64,000 bases of DNA. It comes from Flavobacterium circumlabens (GTDB lineage Bacteria; Bacteroidota; Bacteroidia; Flavobacteriales; Flavobacteriaceae). Below, piece after piece: positions 62,117 through 64,000 of the stretch. Location: NCBI RefSeq assembly GCF_004345565.1, contig NZ_SLWA01000002.1, positions 558,001 to 622,000 of the forward strand, given 5' to 3'. Position 1 is the first letter of the stretch. Each line of letters starts with the position of its first letter. The position numbers were made by a program, and so were the translations under genes. A model generated the notes under the pieces. That model saw nothing but the letters and a program-made list of their open reading frames with translations, had not been told where the DNA came from and ran no database searches.

Positions 62117-63700
62117 ATGATTACAGGAAAAAATTATATAGGAAGTCAGCTTAAAGCAGCCGGAACCATCACCTTAAAAACGTTCAATCCGCTTTTAAAT
62201 ACCGAAAATCCGTGGGTTTTTACAGAAGCAACTGAGGAAGAAATAGAAGAGGCGGTTGCTTTAGCCAGTCAGGCATTTGTACGTTATAAAAAATGTTCCG
62301 GATTAGAAAAGGCTGCATTTTTAAATGCCATTGCCGATGAAATTCTGGCATTAGGAGATGAATTGTTAGTTCAATATTGTAGCGAATCCGGTTTCCCAAA
62401 AGGCCGCGCAGAAGGGGAGCGGGGCAGGATGATAGGACAGCTGCGTTCATTTGCAGAAATGCTTGTCGAGGGAAGCTGGGTTCAGGCTACAATAGATACC
62501 GCAATACCGGAGCGGCAGCCTGCCCCGAAAGAAGATTTACGTAAGATGCTGGTACCGTTAGGACCTGTTGTCGTTTTTGGGTCCAGTAATTTTCCTTTTG
62601 CCTTTTCAACCGCCGGAGGAGATACGGCTTCAGCTTTGGCTGCAGGTTGTCCTGTTATTGTAAAAAGCCATTCGATGCATATCGGAACTGGTGAACTGGT
62701 GGCCTCGGCCATTATAAAAGCCGCACAAAAAACAAATATGCCCGAAGGCGTCTTTTCAAATCTTGCAGGGGGAGGAAGAACGCTGGGTGCCAGTCTGGTC
62801 AAACATCCCTTAGTAAAAGCGGTAGGTTTTACAGGCAGTATCAGCGGAGGACGTGCTTTATGTGACCTAGCAGCACAGCGTCCTGAACCAATCCCGGTTT
62901 TCGCCGAAATGGGAAGTGTAAACCCGGTTGTTCTGCTGCCCGATGCCTTGAAAGAAAACAGTCAAAAATGGGCGGCTGCTTATGCAGGTTCAATTACTTT
63001 GGGGGCAGGTCAGTTTTGTACCAATCCCGGTTTATTATTAGCGGTAAAAGGAGCGGCCTTAAATGAGTTTGCAGAAGAATTAACCACAGCAATCGAAAAT
63101 ACTCAGCCTTCCTGTATGCTGCATGCTTCCATGCAGGCTGATTTTGAAGAGGGTATCCTAAAAAGAGAAGCACAAAAAGGAGTTTCGAGAGTAGCGCAAT
63201 TTAAAGGAGAAGTGCCTCCCAACCATGGCAGAGCCACTATTCTGAAAGTGAGTGGGGAAGAATTCCTGAAAAATAAAGTACTAAGCCAGGAGGTTTTTGG
63301 TCCATTTTCAATCCTCGTAGAATGTGATAATGAGGCCGAATTAGTTCAAGTAATTAATACCTTGGAAGGACAATTAACAGGAACCATTATCGGTGCCGAA
63401 AATGAATTGCAACACCATCAGGACATTATTTTTGCTTTGCAGAAACGGGTAGGAAGATTGATTTTTAATGGTGTTCCAACCGGTGTAGAGGTATGCGCTG
63501 CTATGTTGCACGGCGGCCCCTATCCGGCATCATCAGATTCGAGATTTACTGCGGTGGGAACACACGCCGTTTACAGATGGGTGCGTCCGCTGAGTTATCA
63601 GAACTGGCCGGATGATTTGCTGCCGGCTGAATTGCAAAATGAAAATCCAATGCAAATTCTGCGTACAATAGATCATAAACTAACACGATCCAAAATATAA
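62117..63700 (+). CDS. 2,5-dioxovalerate (alpha-ketoglutarate semialdehyde) dehydrogenase
   Basis: This 527-residue aldehyde dehydrogenase has the catalytic Cys near residue 300 (LGAGQFCTNPGL) and general base Glu near 264 (VFAEMGSVNPVVLLP). NADP-binding features are VVFGSSNFPFAFSTAGGDTASALAAGCPVIVKSHSMHIGTG. The length and the FCTNPG form match the dioxovalerate dehydrogenase group, which oxidises alpha-ketoglutarate semialdehyde to 2-oxoglutarate. This completes the hydroxyproline pathway begun by the preceding deaminase. It lies 1 base before the epimerase ATG. Confidence 0.9.
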   Translation: MITGKNYIGSQLKAAGTITLKTFNPLLNTENPWVFTEATEEEIEEAVALASQAFVRYKKCSGLEKAAFLNAIADEILALGDELLVQYCSESGFPKGRAEGERGRMIGQLRSFAEMLVEGSWVQATIDTAIPERQPAPKEDLRKMLVPLGPVVVFGSSNFPFAFSTAGGDTASALAAGCPVIVKSHSMHIGTGELVASAIIKAAQKTNMPEGVFSNLAGGGRTLGASLVKHPLVKAVGFTGSISGGRALCDLAAQRPEPIPVFAEMGSVNPVVLLPDALKENSQKWAAAYAGSITLGAGQFCTNPGLLLAVKGAALNEFAEELTTAIENTQPSCMLHASMQADFEEGILKREAQKGVSRVAQFKGEVPPNHGRATILKVSGEEFLKNKVLSQEVFGPFSILVECDNEAELVQVINTLEGQLTGTIIGAENELQHHQDIIFALQKRVGRLIFNGVPTGVEVCAAMLHGGPYPASSDSRFTAVGTHAVYRWVRPLSYQNWPDDLLPAELQNENPMQILRTIDHKLTRSKI

Positions 63701-63701
63701 A

Positions 63702-64000
63702 ATGCTAAAGAAAACTTTTTTTTGTGTAGACGCACACACCTGCGGAAATCCCGTAAGAGTGGTTGCCGGAGGAGGGCCCAATTTACTGGGTGATTCCATG
63801 AGTGAAAAACGCCAGCATTTCCTGAAAGAATTTGACTGGATCAGAAAAGGTCTTATGTTCGAACCTCGCGGCCATGACATGATGAGTGGCAGTATCTTGT
63901 ATCCGCCCAGTAATCCGGACAATGATTTTGGGATTTTATTCATCGAAACTTCTGGCTGTCTGCCGATGTGCGGTCACGGAACCATCGGCACCATAACCAT
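63702..64000 (+). CDS. 4-hydroxyproline epimerase (proline racemase family), 3' end outside window
   Basis: The first 99 codons are present. They read FFCVDAHTCGNPVRVVAGGGPNL, SMSEKRQHFLKEFDWIRKGLMFEPRGHDMMSG, and SGCLPMCGHGTIG with the first catalytic Cys at about residue 90. The proline racemase fold uses two cysteines; the second lies beyond the window. The MCGHGT and FEPRGH motifs favour 4-hydroxyproline 2-epimerase over proline racemase. It starts 1 base after the dehydrogenase stop. Confidence 0.93.
   Translation, partial: MLKKTFFCVDAHTCGNPVRVVAGGGPNLLGDSMSEKRQHFLKEFDWIRKGLMFEPRGHDMMSGSILYPPSNPDNDFGILFIETSGCLPMCGHGTIGTIT

Overview
The window reads as a chromosomal piece of a Flavobacterium-like Bacteroidota bacterium. 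The evidence is AT-rich DNA, SusC/SusD and TonB-dependent receptors, many AraC/LacI/TetR regulators, lipoproteins, several -7 elements of the Bacteroidota type (TAnnTTTG), and the short dispersed spacer repeats common in that group. No rRNA, tRNA or CRISPR array was seen.

Layout. 1-3.1 kb: the start of a GH31 alpha-glycosidase (cut by the window edge) and an HSL-type esterase. 3.2-8.0 kb: a compact minus-strand operon kaiC-kaiB-kaiB-PAS histidine kinase-single-domain response regulator-AraC regulator, which looks like a KaiA-less timing or energy-sensing module with its own output branch. 8.1-13.3 kb: a decayed ECF sigma gene, flavohemoprotein, small membrane proteins, a PepSY-like secreted protein and a membrane GT2. 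13.3-18 kb: HD-domain and AraC genes, then a TetR-SDR-MFS unit with two near-identical 14-bp operators. 18.3-23.5 kb: an ankyrin-DUF2271-PepSY/flavoreductase-ApbE operon, probably a flavinylated extracytosolic electron-transfer system. 23.5-27.8 kb: a gene-poor AT-rich accessory stretch with dispersed repeats, a RAYT transposase remnant beside a REP hairpin, a broken gene, two HTH proteins and orphan small genes.

27.8-35.1 kb: a trehalose locus (LacI, TonB receptor, MFS, trehalase with a fungal-type calcium loop) with two LacI operators 21 bp apart. 35.2-37.4 kb: a lipoprotein pair, one beta-propeller-like and one with a HEYSH metallopeptidase motif. 37.8-39.9 kb: TetR, HMA-like small protein and MFS exporter. 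40.3-55.9 kb: an alpha-mannan/N-glycan utilisation locus (LacI, SusC, SusD, a shortened GH2 beta-mannosidase, two GH92, GH125, ROK kinase), with the same operator before the regulator and before susC. 56-60 kb: a DUF6268 outer-membrane protein divergent from a LytS/LytTR two-component system, then a polysaccharide deacetylase. 60.1-64 kb: an AraC regulator divergent from a hydroxyproline catabolic operon (deaminase, semialdehyde dehydrogenase, epimerase cut by the window end).

The observations most worth following are the Kai operon with its linked output regulators, the GH92 paralogue with Gln in place of the catalytic acid, the beta-mannosidase that appears to have lost two non-catalytic domains in frame, and the LytTR and HTH operator arrays.
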